NCBI RefSeq assembly: GCF_019931275.1
Contig: NZ_JAIOTY010000001.1
Span: forward strand, 1,240,001-1,304,000
Source of the DNA: Nitratidesulfovibrio sp. SRB-5
GTDB taxonomy: Bacteria; Desulfobacterota; Desulfovibrionia; Desulfovibrionales; Desulfovibrionaceae
Direction: 5' to 3'
DNA: 64,000 nt
The position numbers were made by a program, and so were the translations under genes. The notes under the pieces were generated by a model. The model did not search any database. It was not told the origin of the DNA and saw nothing but the letters and a program-made list of their open reading frames with translations. This document shows positions 54,233 to 64,000 of this stretch, piece after piece (position 1 is the stretch's first letter; each line of letters begins with the position of its first letter).

Positions 54233-54987
54233 TGAACGCCCTGCATCGCCAACGCCACGCAGTGTGCCCCGCATCCCGTTCCGGCTCGCCAGCCGCGTCC
54301 GCCACGTCCGGCGCAGGCATCGCGTCCGGCGCATGTTTTTCATCCGGCGCATGCTTTTTGTCAGGCGCACGCTTTTTATCCGGCGCACGCGCCATGTCCG
54401 GCGTGGTCGTCCTGCTGCTGGCGTGCCTGCTGTTGTCAGGCTGTGCGGGCAGCAGCGCCGCCACACGCTTCTATCTGCTTTCGCCCCCTGCGCCGGGGGG
54501 CATCCGCAGCGTGCCCGGTGCGCCGCAGGCGAGAGTGGCGGTGGGGCCTGTCAGCGTGCCTTCGTATCTGGACCGTCCGCAGATCGTCATCCGCGAGGGC
54601 GACGGGGTGCGTCTGGCCCTGGCGGAGTTCGACCGCTGGGCCGAACCGCTGGCCGAAAGCCTGCCCCGCGTGCTGGCAGAGGACATCTCTCGCGCGCTGG
54701 GTGGCGGGCACGTTCTGGTGTTTCCCGGCGCCAGTGCCGACGATGCCGACATCCGGGTGGCCGTGGACGTGAACAGGCTGGACGGCAGCCTGGGCGGAAC
54801 GGTGGTGCTGGATGCCTGGTGGGCCCTGCTGGACCGTTCCGGGGCCACGCTGCGCCGGGGACGGATGGTCGAGCGGCGGCCCGCCGGTGGCGACCATGCC
54901 GCCATGGTCACCGCGCAGGGCGTGCTGGCGGCGGCGCTGGGCGATACCGTGGCGGCTGCCGTGCGCGAGGTGCTGCCCAGGCCCTGA
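54232..54987 (+). CDS. ABC-type transport auxiliary lipoprotein (PqiC/MlaB-partner type)
   Basis: 251 residues from ATG 54232. The domain TRFYLLSPPAP...VGPVSVPSYLDRPQIVIREGDGVRLALAEFDRWAEPLAESLPRVLAEDI is the ABC_trans_aux family that accompanies MCE transporters. The lipobox LLLSGC comes unusually late because ~55 residues precede it, with SGACF/SGARF-type repeats from ~18-bp DNA repeats (nt 54290-54395). The true start may be ATG 54391, just before the signal peptide; the overlapping TGATG favours the first ATG. It is last in the Mla operon. Confidence 0.82.
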   Translation: MNALHRQRHAVCPASRSGSPAASATSGAGIASGACFSSGACFLSGARFLSGARAMSGVVVLLLACLLLSGCAGSSAATRFYLLSPPAPGGIRSVPGAPQARVAVGPVSVPSYLDRPQIVIREGDGVRLALAEFDRWAEPLAESLPRVLAEDISRALGGGHVLVFPGASADDADIRVAVDVNRLDGSLGGTVVLDAWWALLDRSGATLRRGRMVERRPAGGDHAAMVTAQGVLAAALGDTVAAAVREVLPRP

Positions 54988-55073
54988 CGCGTTCCGGGCC
55001 GGAACCGCTCCACCTTGCCCTGACAACCTGCCCTAAGGGGGCGGGTATGGCGCCAACCCAAGGGGGATGACCC

Positions 55074-56222
55074 ATGGCCTCCCTGTCCATGGCACTTTGC
55101 GTGCTCTGCGCCGTCACCGTGGGGCTGCTGCTTGTGCACGGCCATCTGGATGGCGACCGGCACGACCTGCGGCTGCTGGCATGGGGCAAGGGCATGCAGG
55201 CCGCGGGTTGGCTGGGCTTCGGCCTTGCTTCCACGGTTTCAGACGTATTGCCGCCGTTCCGCTACCTGCTGCTGGTGGGGCTGGGCATGGAGGCGCTGGC
55301 CATGCTGCGGGTGCGCACCGGTCGTCCGGTGCGGGTGTTGCCCTGGCTGGGCGGGCTGGTGGTGCTGCACGCGGTGCTGGCGGTGGCCGTGGCCGAACGG
55401 CCTTTCGAGGTGCGGGCCTTCGTCCAGACGCTGGCGGCGGCTCTGCTGTTTCTGCCTTGCGGAGCACTGCTGCTTGCCGCGCGCGACGTGAGGTCGCAAC
55501 GCCTCTACCGGGTGACCGGCGGCGCGTACCTGCTGGTGGCGATGTTCGCGCTGGCCAGGGGAGGGTACATGCTGGCCCGGCACGAGGGGGCGGACCTTCC
55601 CGCCGTGCCGCACATGGAGATGGTGGGGCTGCTGCTGTTGCAGGCCCTGGCGTTCATCGGGTGCGTGTGGTTCGTGGTGGTGCTGCGCGAACGGTACGAG
55701 GCGCACATCCACCGGCTGGCCACCACCGACGCCCTGACAGGGCTGCACAACCGCCGCCATTTCCTGTCCGCCGCGGAACCAGCGTTGGCCCTTGCCGCGC
55801 GCAAGGGTACTCCGGTGGGCGTGCTGATCTTCGACGTGGACCACTTCAAGCGGGTCAACGATACCCACGGCCACTCCGTGGGCGATGCGGTGCTGCGCTG
55901 CATCGGCGAGGTGCTGCCCTCGCTGGTGCGTGGCTATGACGCCACCTGCCGCTACGGCGGCGAGGAGTTCGCGGCGCTGCTGCCGGACGCCGACGGCCCG
56001 GTGACCGACATCGTGGGCGAGCGCATCCGGCAGGGGCTGGAGCAGGCCGGGCGTCAGGCGGCGGAAGATGGCAGGGCCGTGGTGTTTACCGCGAGCGTGG
56101 GCGGCAGCTGCCGCGTGCCTGCCGGACCGCAGGATCTGGACGCCCTGCTGGCCGAGGCGGACGCGGCCCTGTACGAAGCAAAGCGCGGGGGCCGCAATGC
56201 CTACCGGCGGCATGAGGCCTGA
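55074..56222 (+). CDS. Membrane diguanylate cyclase (GGEEF)
   Basis: 382 residues. Six or so N-terminal transmembrane helices (residues 1-210) form a membrane sensor; the GGDEF domain (residues 220-380) has DALTGLHNRRHF, VGVLIFDVDHFKRVNDTHGH and the catalytic CRYGGEEFAALL. It should synthesise c-di-GMP. AGGGGGATGACCC precedes ATG 55074. It is followed by a terminator shared with the opposing tRNA gene. Confidence 0.9.
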   Translation: MASLSMALCVLCAVTVGLLLVHGHLDGDRHDLRLLAWGKGMQAAGWLGFGLASTVSDVLPPFRYLLLVGLGMEALAMLRVRTGRPVRVLPWLGGLVVLHAVLAVAVAERPFEVRAFVQTLAAALLFLPCGALLLAARDVRSQRLYRVTGGAYLLVAMFALARGGYMLARHEGADLPAVPHMEMVGLLLLQALAFIGCVWFVVVLRERYEAHIHRLATTDALTGLHNRRHFLSAAEPALALAARKGTPVGVLIFDVDHFKRVNDTHGHSVGDAVLRCIGEVLPSLVRGYDATCRYGGEEFAALLPDADGPVTDIVGERIRQGLEQAGRQAAEDGRAVVFTASVGGSCRVPAGPQDLDALLAEADAALYEAKRGGRNAYRRHEA

Positions 56223-56248
56223 CGGCGAAGTTACAGCGCATGAAAAGA

Positions 56249-56280
56249 GGGGTTAGGCTGATGCCTAACCCCTTGCTTTT
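56249..56280. terminator. Bidirectional terminator between diguanylate cyclase and tRNA-Thr
   Basis: GGGGTTAGGC and GCCTAACCCC form a 10-bp stem around TGAT. The plus strand continues TTGCTTTTGTT and the minus strand TCTTTTC. Confidence 0.85.
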
Positions 56281-56284
56281 GTTC

Positions 56285-56360
56285 TGGAGCCGGAGATGAG
56301 ACTTGAACTCACGACTTGCTGATTACGAATCAGCTACTCTACCAACTGAGTTACTCCGGC
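56285..56360 (-). tRNA. tRNA-Thr (anticodon CGT)
   Basis: 76 bases with encoded CCA. The acceptor stem is GCCGGAG/CTCCGGC. The D-arm contains AACTCAGTTGGTAGAGT. The anticodon stem GCTGA/TCAGC encloses TTCGTAA (anticodon CGT, reading ACG), and the T-loop is TTCAAGT. No CDS overlaps it. Confidence 0.95.
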
Positions 56361-56436
56361 AGTTACGCACAGTCCGCGCCATTGCCCGGTCTGCACGCGT
56401 GCTTGCGGCGGTTACCTCCGCAGAAGCGAGATGTGC

Positions 56437-56465
56437 TAGTTATTGAAGTTGGCAAGGGAAGTCAA
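56437..56465 (-). promoter_or_regulatory. Promoter of tRNA-Thr
   Basis: Minus strand TTGACT and TAACTA with exactly 17 bases between them, about 75 bases before the tRNA 5' end. Confidence 0.7.
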
Positions 56466-56909
56466 GCGGGTTGTGGGGCGGCTGCGGGTGCCATGCTGCG
56501 GGTGGACAGGGACTCGGCACGCACGAGGGCAGCTCTCGCCGACAGCAGGTCTTCGTTGCCCAGTGGGCAACCCGGCCACGTACCCCCGTATGTTCCATGT
56601 CTGAAGGTGGGGCACGGCGCTCCTGTTCGGGGCATTATTCTGCCGCCGCCATCCGGCCTGACGGGCACCCAGCCATTTACCTTGCTTGCAAGCCTGTCAG
56701 GATTTGCGCAGGGCACGGCACTGCCCATCTTGCGGTGGTACTCTGCATCTCGGCGTCGTGCCCGAGCATTGCGCCATCAGGCCGCGAGGGACTGTGCCAA
56801 TGCCCGAAGGTTGTTGGACAATTTTCTAGACAATATTTTTATGCGGATTTCTTGACAAAATGCTCCTGGACGCGCAACTGTGCAACAACAAGAACTGGAG
56901 CACCTCCCC
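56466..56909. other. Upstream region of the MerR-like gene
   Basis: No gene in 444 bases. Near the end GACAA occurs three times (56817, 56829, 56854; spacings 12 and 25) in an A+T-rich block (TTGGACAATTTTCTAGACAA). It may hold the promoter and operator, including TTGACA at 56853. It could be an autoregulatory site. Confidence 0.4.
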
Positions 56910-58457
56910 ATGATCCGCGAACTGCTGACCCTCCGCGAAATCGCCCGCCGCCTCGACGTGCCCCCCTCCAGTATCGCCTATTACAAGGACAGGTTCGCGC
57001 GCTTCCTGCCCGCCGGAGAAGGGCGGGGCAGGCGGCTGCGCTATCCCGTGCATGTGCTGGACATCTTCAGGGAGATCAGGAGCATGTACACGCGCAACGT
57101 GGCGGCGGAGCAGATCGAGGAACGGCTGGAGCAACTGGTGGCCGCGCTGTATGCCCCCGTGGGCCAGCCGGGGGACGCGGTCCGGTCCGGCCTTCATGGG
57201 GGGCTTTCGGGTGGGCAATCGGGCGCCAGGGCGGGCGCACGGGCATCCGGCACCGGGGTGGAACCGCACCTGCGGGACAGGTTCCGCGCATCCGATGCCA
57301 TGCCGGATCCAGACTGCTCGTCAGCGCACTCGCTGGCGCACTCGCTGGCGCACTCGCCGGACCACTTGCCGGACCAACTGCCGAACGCTCTACCGCACAC
57401 GGCGGCCTCTGCCCCTGCGGACCCTGCCGTGGAAGGCCTGCCCGGCCTGCTCGACCGTATGGCCGCGCTGCTTCAGGTGCAAGGGCACATGCTGGAAGAG
57501 CTATCCAGCCTGCGTCGTCAGGTGGAGGAACTGCGTGCCGACCGCGACATGCTGCTGGCCGCCTTTGACGAGCGTGCGGCCCGGCTGGACGAGGCGCTGG
57601 AACTGCTGCGCCGCGAACGCACCGAAGCGGTAACCCGCCTCGTGGACGACTATTATGCTGTGGTGTCTGGTCCTGCGGGTGCCGGTTCATCGGAGGCCGG
57701 GCCATCGGAAGCCGGACGGAGGGATGCCGAACCAGCGGAAGCTGGAACAAACGGCACCAAGACCGACGGGGGCAACGCAGGCGGGGCAGAAAACGCTGCT
57801 GGCGACGGTGCGCGCGTCGATGCTGCCGGGGCCAGCCGGAACGCTTCCGGCCAAACTTCTCCCGGCCAAGCTGCTTCCGATCAGGACGCTTTCGGCCAGA
57901 CGGCTTCCGGTCAAAGCACATCCCACCAGGGCGCATCCCGTAACGAGACATCCGGTCAAGCCACATCCGGCGCCGACGCGCGGGACGACGGCCCTTCGGC
58001 CAGCGGCGCTTCCGGTTCCGCCTCGCAGGCGGATGCGGGCCATGACCGGGCCACTTCCGGCAAGGATTCCGCCACCACGCCGCCCGCAACCCTGTTCGAC
58101 AGGCCGCTGGTCATCCGGCGCAACGGCGAATACCTGGGCGTGTCAGGCCGCGACAAGGCCTTCACCCTGCGAGAACTGCTGGCGCTGGTGGAGCGTCACG
58201 CCGCCCGGCGGCATCGCGTGACCATGGGCTGGACCCGGTCCGGTTCTGCGTGGGTGCTGCGCCTGACCACCGACGAATCCGCCAGCGGCAGGCAGGGCGG
58301 CAGCCGCACTCACGAACTGACCTTGCAGCCGGTCACCACGCCCAGCGGCAACCACGTCACCCGGCTTTCCCGCCTTGCCATCAACAGCGACACGGTGCCG
58401 GATCGCTTCCTGCTGGAATTGTTCCGGAATATCAAGGAAAGCTACGAATTTCGGTAG
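56910..58457 (+). CDS. MerR-type HTH protein with long repetitive linker
   Basis: 515 residues. An N-terminal MerR-like winged helix (LTLREIARRLDVPPSSIAYYKDRFARFLP, RYPVHVLDIFREIRSMYTRNVAAEQIEERL) is followed by a linker, a coiled coil at about residues 180-250 (LLDRMAALLQVQGHMLEELSSLRRQVEELRADRD), then a ~140-residue low-complexity linker of SGQ/ASG/QTA repeats. The C-terminal ~110 residues form a beta-rich domain (PLVIRRNGEYLGVSGRDKAF, WTRSGSAWVLRLTTDESAS) that I cannot name. ATG 56910 was chosen; GTG 56880 is possible. DNA-binding regulation is likely, the signal unknown. Confidence 0.7.
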   Translation: MIRELLTLREIARRLDVPPSSIAYYKDRFARFLPAGEGRGRRLRYPVHVLDIFREIRSMYTRNVAAEQIEERLEQLVAALYAPVGQPGDAVRSGLHGGLSGGQSGARAGARASGTGVEPHLRDRFRASDAMPDPDCSSAHSLAHSLAHSPDHLPDQLPNALPHTAASAPADPAVEGLPGLLDRMAALLQVQGHMLEELSSLRRQVEELRADRDMLLAAFDERAARLDEALELLRRERTEAVTRLVDDYYAVVSGPAGAGSSEAGPSEAGRRDAEPAEAGTNGTKTDGGNAGGAENAAGDGARVDAAGASRNASGQTSPGQAASDQDAFGQTASGQSTSHQGASRNETSGQATSGADARDDGPSASGASGSASQADAGHDRATSGKDSATTPPATLFDRPLVIRRNGEYLGVSGRDKAFTLRELLALVERHAARRHRVTMGWTRSGSAWVLRLTTDESASGRQGGSRTHELTLQPVTTPSGNHVTRLSRLAINSDTVPDRFLLELFRNIKESYEFR

Positions 58458-58565
58458 GGGGGCGGCGCGCCTCGTCTCCCGTCCGGTATCCCCGGCGTCT
58501 CCGGAGTTCCGGCCTCTCCCGTGTCCCCTGTGTTCACGCTCGCCAAGGGCCTTGCGTGGTGCAGG

Positions 58566-59417
58566 TCATGCCACGGCCAGTTCCATGTTCCCCCAAATCC
58601 CCACGCGCCCGCCGCACTGGGCGTACACGCCCTCTATGCCCAGATGGGCCATGGCGGCGGCGCGTTCGGTCACGCGGGCCACGTCGTCCGGCCCTTGCAG
58701 CATGTTGCCGAACAGGGTGGCCGCCGCGTCGGCCAGACTGGCGTCGCGCGCCCGCACCGCCGCGATGTCGCCCACGCCAAGGCTCAGCGAATGGCCGATG
58801 GTGGCCGACGACGAGCACAGCGAGACCGGGCAGTCCGAGGCCTTCACCACCACGCCGATCATCTCGCCGCTGGCCGGATCGGGCAGCAGGCCCACCACCC
58901 GGTCGCGTTGCGAGCAGATGTAGATGTCCCCGCCGTTCTCCACGATGATGTCCGGCGACACCGGGGCAAAGCGTTCCGCCACCATCTGGGCCACGGTGCC
59001 CGCCACGGCGGCAAAGGGGCCCACCCCGGCGATGTCGGCCCCGTGAGCCATGCGCCGGGCCACTTCCGGGGCGCTGGCGGGCGTGGGCACGGGCACGAGG
59101 CTGGTGCGAAAGTCGGGCGCCAGCAGCATCCACGCCTTGATCTGGCCACGCAGTTCGGTGACGTAGGCGGCGATGCGGTCCGGCAGGTCGGGCTGTACGG
59201 GCTGGCCGGGCTGGCCGGGCTGGCCCGACAGGCCCGACAGGCCCGCCCGTGCGGTCACCCACAGGTCGGTTTCCTCCACCACCACCTGAAAGACCACCTC
59301 GTCCGGGTGGCGGGCGGTGCGCTTGCGGTAGCCGCGCACATGGTCGGTGTGCACGGTGGGGGCATCCGGGGTGGAGGGTGCGGGGCGCTTGCCGGTGTCG
59401 TTGCGTCTGGTGCTCAT
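58566..59417 (-). CDS. UPF0280 family protein (ApbE-like fold)
   Basis: 283 residues. Matches the UPF0280 group found in sulfate reducers and methanogens: [42 protein letters not shown], and [21 protein letters not shown] are the signatures. The fold is related to the FAD:protein FMN transferase ApbE, but the biochemical role is not settled. A tandem [15 protein letters not shown] stretch (nt 59190-59240) inserts a short linker. It faces away from the secreted nuclease gene. Confidence 0.85.
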   Translation of the reverse strand: MSTRRNDTGKRPAPSTPDAPTVHTDHVRGYRKRTARHPDEVVFQVVVEETDLWVTARAGLSGLSGQPGQPGQPVQPDLPDRIAAYVTELRGQIKAWMLLAPDFRTSLVPVPTPASAPEVARRMAHGADIAGVGPFAAVAGTVAQMVAERFAPVSPDIIVENGGDIYICSQRDRVVGLLPDPASGEMIGVVVKASDCPVSLCSSSATIGHSLSLGVGDIAAVRARDASLADAAATLFGNMLQGPDDVARVTERAAAMAHLGIEGVYAQCGGRVGIWGNMELAVA

Positions 59418-59578
59418 GGGGCGGTTTCACCACAGGGGCGGGCGGGCGTCAATCATGGGGGCATGGGGGCATGGGGGCATAGGGCCAGGGGCGTGGGAGA
59501 GCGGGCGGCGCTTTTCCTCCATCGGGTGCGGGCGTATGGTGTGCGCCGCCGTGCCCGTGGCCCGGCAGGAGGCTGCCG

Positions 59579-60823
59579 ATGTTCCGCCCGCGTGGTTGCA
59601 TGATGTTCCCCCTGCGTCCGCTCCGTATGTTGCGATTCCGCCTGCCTTTGCTCCGCCTCTGTCTGGGATGCGTGTTCCTGTGCGCGCTGCTGTCCGCTCC
59701 CGCCATGCCCTTCGCCCGTGCGGCGGCCCCCGCCGTCGGCGCTGCCTCCGGTTGTGCCGCCCCAGCCGCTGCCGTCCCGACCGACCCGGCTTTCGGCTGC
59801 GCAGCCGTGATCCGGGTGGGCGCCTGGAACATCGAATGGCTGGGCACGCCCGACCGGCGCACCGTGGGCGGACTGCAAACAGCGGACGACATCGCCGCCG
59901 CCATCGGGGCCAGCGGCGTGCACCTGTTGGCGCTGGAAGAAGCGGCAGTGACCGACGGCGGCGCAGACATGCGCAACGCCGTGCTGGATGGCGCCTTTGC
60001 CCGGCTCAACGCGGGGGGCGCGCAGTGGTCGTACCTGCTGTTTCCGGCGCGGGTGCCGCCGCATTCCAGGCCCACGGTGCGTACCTCCACGCAGTGCGTG
60101 GGCGTGGCTTGGGACGGTCGGACATTGCGGTTGAAGCGCCCCCCGCAGGCCATCACGGCCACGGTGGATCTGGCGGCGGAAAAGGATCTGGACCAGCGCA
60201 TGCGCCAGGCGGCGGGACCGGATCAGGGCATGAAGCTGCTGGCCCGCTGGCCGCACCTGACCGTATTCGACGCCGGACCGGGCACCCGCGAGTTCGGCGT
60301 GGTGGTGCTGCACCTGAAGGCCAGCAAGGGCGTCACCTCGCTGCCCATGCAGGCCCGCGCCATGGAAGGCGACCTGCTGCTGCCCGGCCTGCGGAAGCTG
60401 GCGGCCAGCGATGGCCTGCGCGACGTGCTGGTGCTGGGCGACCTGAACACCCGGGATCACACCGAACCGGCATTGCAGGCGCTGGCGGGCGAGGGCTTCA
60501 TCGACTGCAACCCCGGCGACCTGCCGACCTTCTTCGGTCCGCACGGCAAGACGCGCAAGCCGTACGACCGCATCCTGCTGCGCGGCGACGGAGACGCCTT
60601 CGCCGCCGCATGTGCCGATGCTGCGGGTGCGCTGGGTCAGGCGGGTCCGGTGGGTCAGGCGGGCGCGGACAGGGCAGGCGGCAGCCCCGGACTGCCGGGT
60701 TTTTCCGTGCTGCAACCCGCCGACCTCGAGGCCGGGCTGACCCATGCCGAATACGTGCGGCGCTTTTCGGACCATGCCCTTGTGCGGGCATCCATCTGCG
60801 TGGGCAGGGCGGCGGGGAAGTAG
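59579..60823 (+). CDS. Secreted endonuclease/exonuclease/phosphatase (EEP) family protein
   Basis: 414 residues. A signal peptide (basic start, LCLGCVFLCALLSAPAMPFARA) precedes the EEP fold: VGAWNIEWLG, LLALEEAAV (metal Glu), VVVLHLKASKG, VLGDLNTRD and a C-terminal FSDHALVRAS supply the metal and catalytic Asp/Asn/His residues. It is expected to cut nucleic acid or phosphodiesters in the periplasm or outside. AGGAGG lies 6 bases before ATG 59579. A Gly/Ala insert (GQAGPVGQAGADRAGG) lies before the last block. Confidence 0.82.
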   Translation: MFRPRGCMMFPLRPLRMLRFRLPLLRLCLGCVFLCALLSAPAMPFARAAAPAVGAASGCAAPAAAVPTDPAFGCAAVIRVGAWNIEWLGTPDRRTVGGLQTADDIAAAIGASGVHLLALEEAAVTDGGADMRNAVLDGAFARLNAGGAQWSYLLFPARVPPHSRPTVRTSTQCVGVAWDGRTLRLKRPPQAITATVDLAAEKDLDQRMRQAAGPDQGMKLLARWPHLTVFDAGPGTREFGVVVLHLKASKGVTSLPMQARAMEGDLLLPGLRKLAASDGLRDVLVLGDLNTRDHTEPALQALAGEGFIDCNPGDLPTFFGPHGKTRKPYDRILLRGDGDAFAAACADAAGALGQAGPVGQAGADRAGGSPGLPGFSVLQPADLEAGLTHAEYVRRFSDHALVRASICVGRAAGK

Positions 60824-61090
60824 ATCGCGATCCGGCCCGTGCCGCGCTCGTGGCAAGCCTGTCTTCGTGGCAAGCCTTCCTCCGCTCCATGGTGTTCACG
60901 ACACCATACGCTCTGCACCGCGCACCTTCTCCGACCCGTCCTGCCGGATCGTCCCTCCCGCGTCTTCTCCGGTCCGTTATCCATCCTCCCGGCCCACGCC
61001 GGGCCGCATTCTTTACAAGCGGCGGGCTTTGAGGCTAGGAAACCCTTTTCCGCATCACGTCTCGCAGTGCCGCAACACAAGGATGGAGCC
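60824..61090. other. Spacer upstream of argF
   Basis: 267 bases. The only structure noticed is a direct repeat CGTGGCAAGCCT near 60849 and 60867. No promoter or ARG-box-like operator was recognised. Confidence 0.35.
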
Positions 61091-61993
61091 ATGCCCAGAC
61101 ATTTCACGCGAATCAGGGACCTCGGCTACGAGGGCGCCTGGAAGCTGCTGCAACGCGCCAAGGAAATGAAGGACACCGCCCACCGGGGCAAGATCATGGA
61201 AGGCAAGACCGCCATCCTCATCTTCGAAAAGGCGTCCACCCGCACGCGCGTGTCGTTCGAGATGGCGGTGCGCCACCTTGGCGGCTCCACCATCTTCATG
61301 ACCCCGGCGGAAAGCCAGCTGGGCCGCTCCGAACCCCTGCGCGACACCGCCCGCGTGCTTTCGCGCTATGCGGACTGCATGGTGGTGCGCACCTTCGGGC
61401 AGTCGAAGATCACCGAACTGGTCGAATACGGCTCCATCCCGGTCATCAACGCCCTGACGGACGAAGGGCACCCCTGCCAGATCATGGGCGACGTGCTGAC
61501 CATGTACGAGCGCACCCCCGACCTGTCCACGGTGCGCGTGGCCTGGGTGGGTGACGGCAACAACATGGCCAATTCGTGGATCGAGGCAGCCGTCTACTTT
61601 CCGTTCGAGCTGTTCATGGCCTTCCCCGAAGGCTACGAGCCCGACCGCGACCTGCTGGGCTACGCCCTGAACGCCGGGGCCAAGATATTCCTGACGCACG
61701 ACCCGCGCATGGCGGTAGAGGGCGCGCACTACGTGAACACCGACGTGTGGGCCTCCATGGGCCAGGAAGAAGAGCAGAAGAAGCGCGAGGCCGCCTTCAA
61801 GGGCTACTGCATCGACACCGAAATGATGGCCCTTGCCGCGCCCGACGCCAAGTTCATGCACTGCCTGCCCGCCCACCGGGGCGAGGAAGTGACCGACGAG
61901 GTCATGGAAAGCCCGGCCTCCATCATTTTCGACCAGGCAGAAAACCGCCTGCACATCCAGAAGGCCATTCTGGAATGGGCGCTTTCGGAATAA
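61091..61993 (+). CDS. argF: Ornithine carbamoyltransferase
   Basis: 300 residues. Carbamoyl-phosphate loop FEKASTRTRVSFE (residues 48-60), and the ornithine loop FMHCLPAHRGEEVTDEV with the HCLP signature. It makes citrulline from ornithine and carbamoyl phosphate. GATGGAGCC precedes ATG 61091. It is 68 bases upstream of argG. Confidence 0.95.
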   Translation: MPRHFTRIRDLGYEGAWKLLQRAKEMKDTAHRGKIMEGKTAILIFEKASTRTRVSFEMAVRHLGGSTIFMTPAESQLGRSEPLRDTARVLSRYADCMVVRTFGQSKITELVEYGSIPVINALTDEGHPCQIMGDVLTMYERTPDLSTVRVAWVGDGNNMANSWIEAAVYFPFELFMAFPEGYEPDRDLLGYALNAGAKIFLTHDPRMAVEGAHYVNTDVWASMGQEEEQKKREAAFKGYCIDTEMMALAAPDAKFMHCLPAHRGEEVTDEVMESPASIIFDQAENRLHIQKAILEWALSE

Positions 61994-62061
61994 CTCCGCG
62001 CCACGGCACACGCCGCGCGACGCATACCGCACAACATATCGCATAACGGGGCTGAAACGAC

Positions 62062-63267
<1,206 letters not shown>

Positions 63268-63348
63268 GCGACGCCGCTAGCGAGGGGGGACACGGTCCCC
63301 ACCCCGAGCCTGCACGCCCCGTAATGAAAAGTTTGGGGGGATGGGGGC

Positions 63349-63389
63349 CCGGGGGAAGGCGACCCTTTTCAAAGGGTCCCTTCCCCCGG
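63349..63389 (+). terminator. Long hairpin between argG and argH
   Basis: CCGGGGGAAGG-GACCCTT pairs with AAGGGTC-CCTTCCCCCGG with one bulged C, a stem of about 18 bp. No T-run follows directly, so it may attenuate or be bypassed. The segment upstream (AAAAGTTTGGGGGG) resembles 4780-4800. Confidence 0.55.
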
Positions 63390-63429
63390 TACCTCTTCCC
63401 CCTCATCTCTAAACAAGGGTCTCCCAGCA

Positions 63430-64000
63430 ATGGCCGAAAAGAAGATGTGGGGGGGGCGGTTCCGTCAGGCCACCGCCGCCCTGGTCGAGGAATACACCCA
63501 GTCCGTGTCGTTCGACCGCGCCCTGTACGCGCAGGACATCGCGGGTTCCAAGGCGCATGCGCGCATGCTGGCGAAGCAGGGCGTGCTGACGGCGGACGAG
63601 GCCGCACGCATCGTCGAAGGTCTGGACATGGTGCTGGCCGAGATAGAGGGCGGCACCTTTGTCTGGCGGCGCGAGCTGGAAGACGTGCACATGAACATCG
63701 AAAGCCGCCTCACCGAACTGGTGGGCGACGTGGGCAAGAAGCTGCACACGGGCCGCAGCCGCAACGACCAGGTGGCGCTGGACTTCCGCCTGTTCGTGTC
63801 CGACCGCATCCGCGCCTGGCGCGGCCTTGCGCGCGACCTGGTGGCCGTGCTGGCCGAGCGCGCGGGCGAGCACGCCAACACGCTGCTGCCCGGCTGCACC
63901 CACATGCAGCCCGCCCAACCGGTAAGCCTTGGCCACCACCTGCTGGCCTATGCATGGATGCTGCGCCGCGACGCCGAACGCCTGGCCGACTGCGACCGCC
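63430..64000 (+). CDS. argH: Argininosuccinate lyase, 3' end outside window
   Basis: 190 codons are visible. [60 protein letters not shown] and [24 protein letters not shown] are argininosuccinate-lyase signatures; the His in HTGRSRND contacts substrate. The signature GSSxMPxK loop lies beyond the end. It completes the citrulline-to-arginine branch with argF and argG. Confidence 0.95.
   Translation, partial: MAEKKMWGGRFRQATAALVEEYTQSVSFDRALYAQDIAGSKAHARMLAKQGVLTADEAARIVEGLDMVLAEIEGGTFVWRRELEDVHMNIESRLTELVGDVGKKLHTGRSRNDQVALDFRLFVSDRIRAWRGLARDLVAVLAERAGEHANTLLPGCTHMQPAQPVSLGHHLLAYAWMLRRDAERLADCDR

Noticed and set aside
56285-56360. tRNA-Thr as an attachment site for an integrated element
   Set aside because: No integrase, no direct repeat of the tRNA 3' end and no composition shift next to it were seen.

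Overview
The window is GC-rich (roughly two thirds G+C) and gene-dense. It looks like a chromosome segment of a sulfate-reducing deltaproteobacterium of the Desulfovibrionaceae (Desulfovibrio/Nitratidesulfovibrio type). The reasons are the glycyl-radical isethionate sulfite-lyase, the NFACT, UPF0280, YhaM-like and LUD proteins, the arginine gene order argF-argG-argH and the codon usage. This placement is inference; no rRNA gene is present. No CRISPR array, insertion sequence or prophage was seen.

1-7.2 kb holds housekeeping genes: the 3' part of an NFACT (RqcH-like) gene, an EAL-HDOD signalling protein, L-serine dehydratase, and a leftward fba-gap glycolytic operon with clear intrinsic terminators.

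7.5-15.4 kb is the most striking region. Five consecutive genes (PEP-synthase-like kinase, class I glutamine amidotransferase, sugar-type nucleotidyltransferase, SAM methyltransferase, APS-kinase-like kinase) reproduce the enzyme set that makes cytidine diphosphoramidate for the capsule of Campylobacter jejuni (Cj1418, Cj1417, Cj1416, Cj1419/1420, Cj1415). They are followed by a candidate CDP-dependent phosphoramidate transferase. A long perfect inverted repeat then separates it from an AT-rich, frameshifted relative of that transferase on the other strand. I read this as a phosphoramidate glycan-modification locus.

15.6-30.3 kb carries surE, an OB-HD 3'-5' exoribonuclease, tmk, a histone-deacetylase-like deacylase and a LUD protein. 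Then come a fused succinyl-CoA-synthetase-type acyl-CoA ligase with a ThDP decarboxylase, several small or hypothetical genes, an AT-rich gene-free stretch with a possible small RNA, and a membrane diguanylate cyclase.

30.4-43.8 kb is an organosulfonate locus. Leftward lie islA (isethionate sulfite-lyase, with its active-site residues in place), islB (its activase) and a sigma-54 activator. Rightward lie an amidohydrolase, a sulfonate-type binding protein with two permeases and two ATPases, and a TauE-type anion exporter. Three sigma-54 promoters, each preceded by GTTGC/GCAAC repeats, suggest one activator runs the whole locus.

44.3-55.0 kb is envelope transport: an RND tripartite efflux operon (outer-membrane channel, adaptor, pump, DUF3313 lipoprotein) followed by an Mla-type ABC lipid-transport operon (permease, ATPase, MCE protein, auxiliary lipoprotein). 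55.0-64.0 kb holds a second diguanylate cyclase, tRNA-Thr(CGT), a MerR-like protein with a long repetitive linker, a UPF0280 protein, a secreted EEP-family nuclease, and argF-argG-argH (argH runs off the end).
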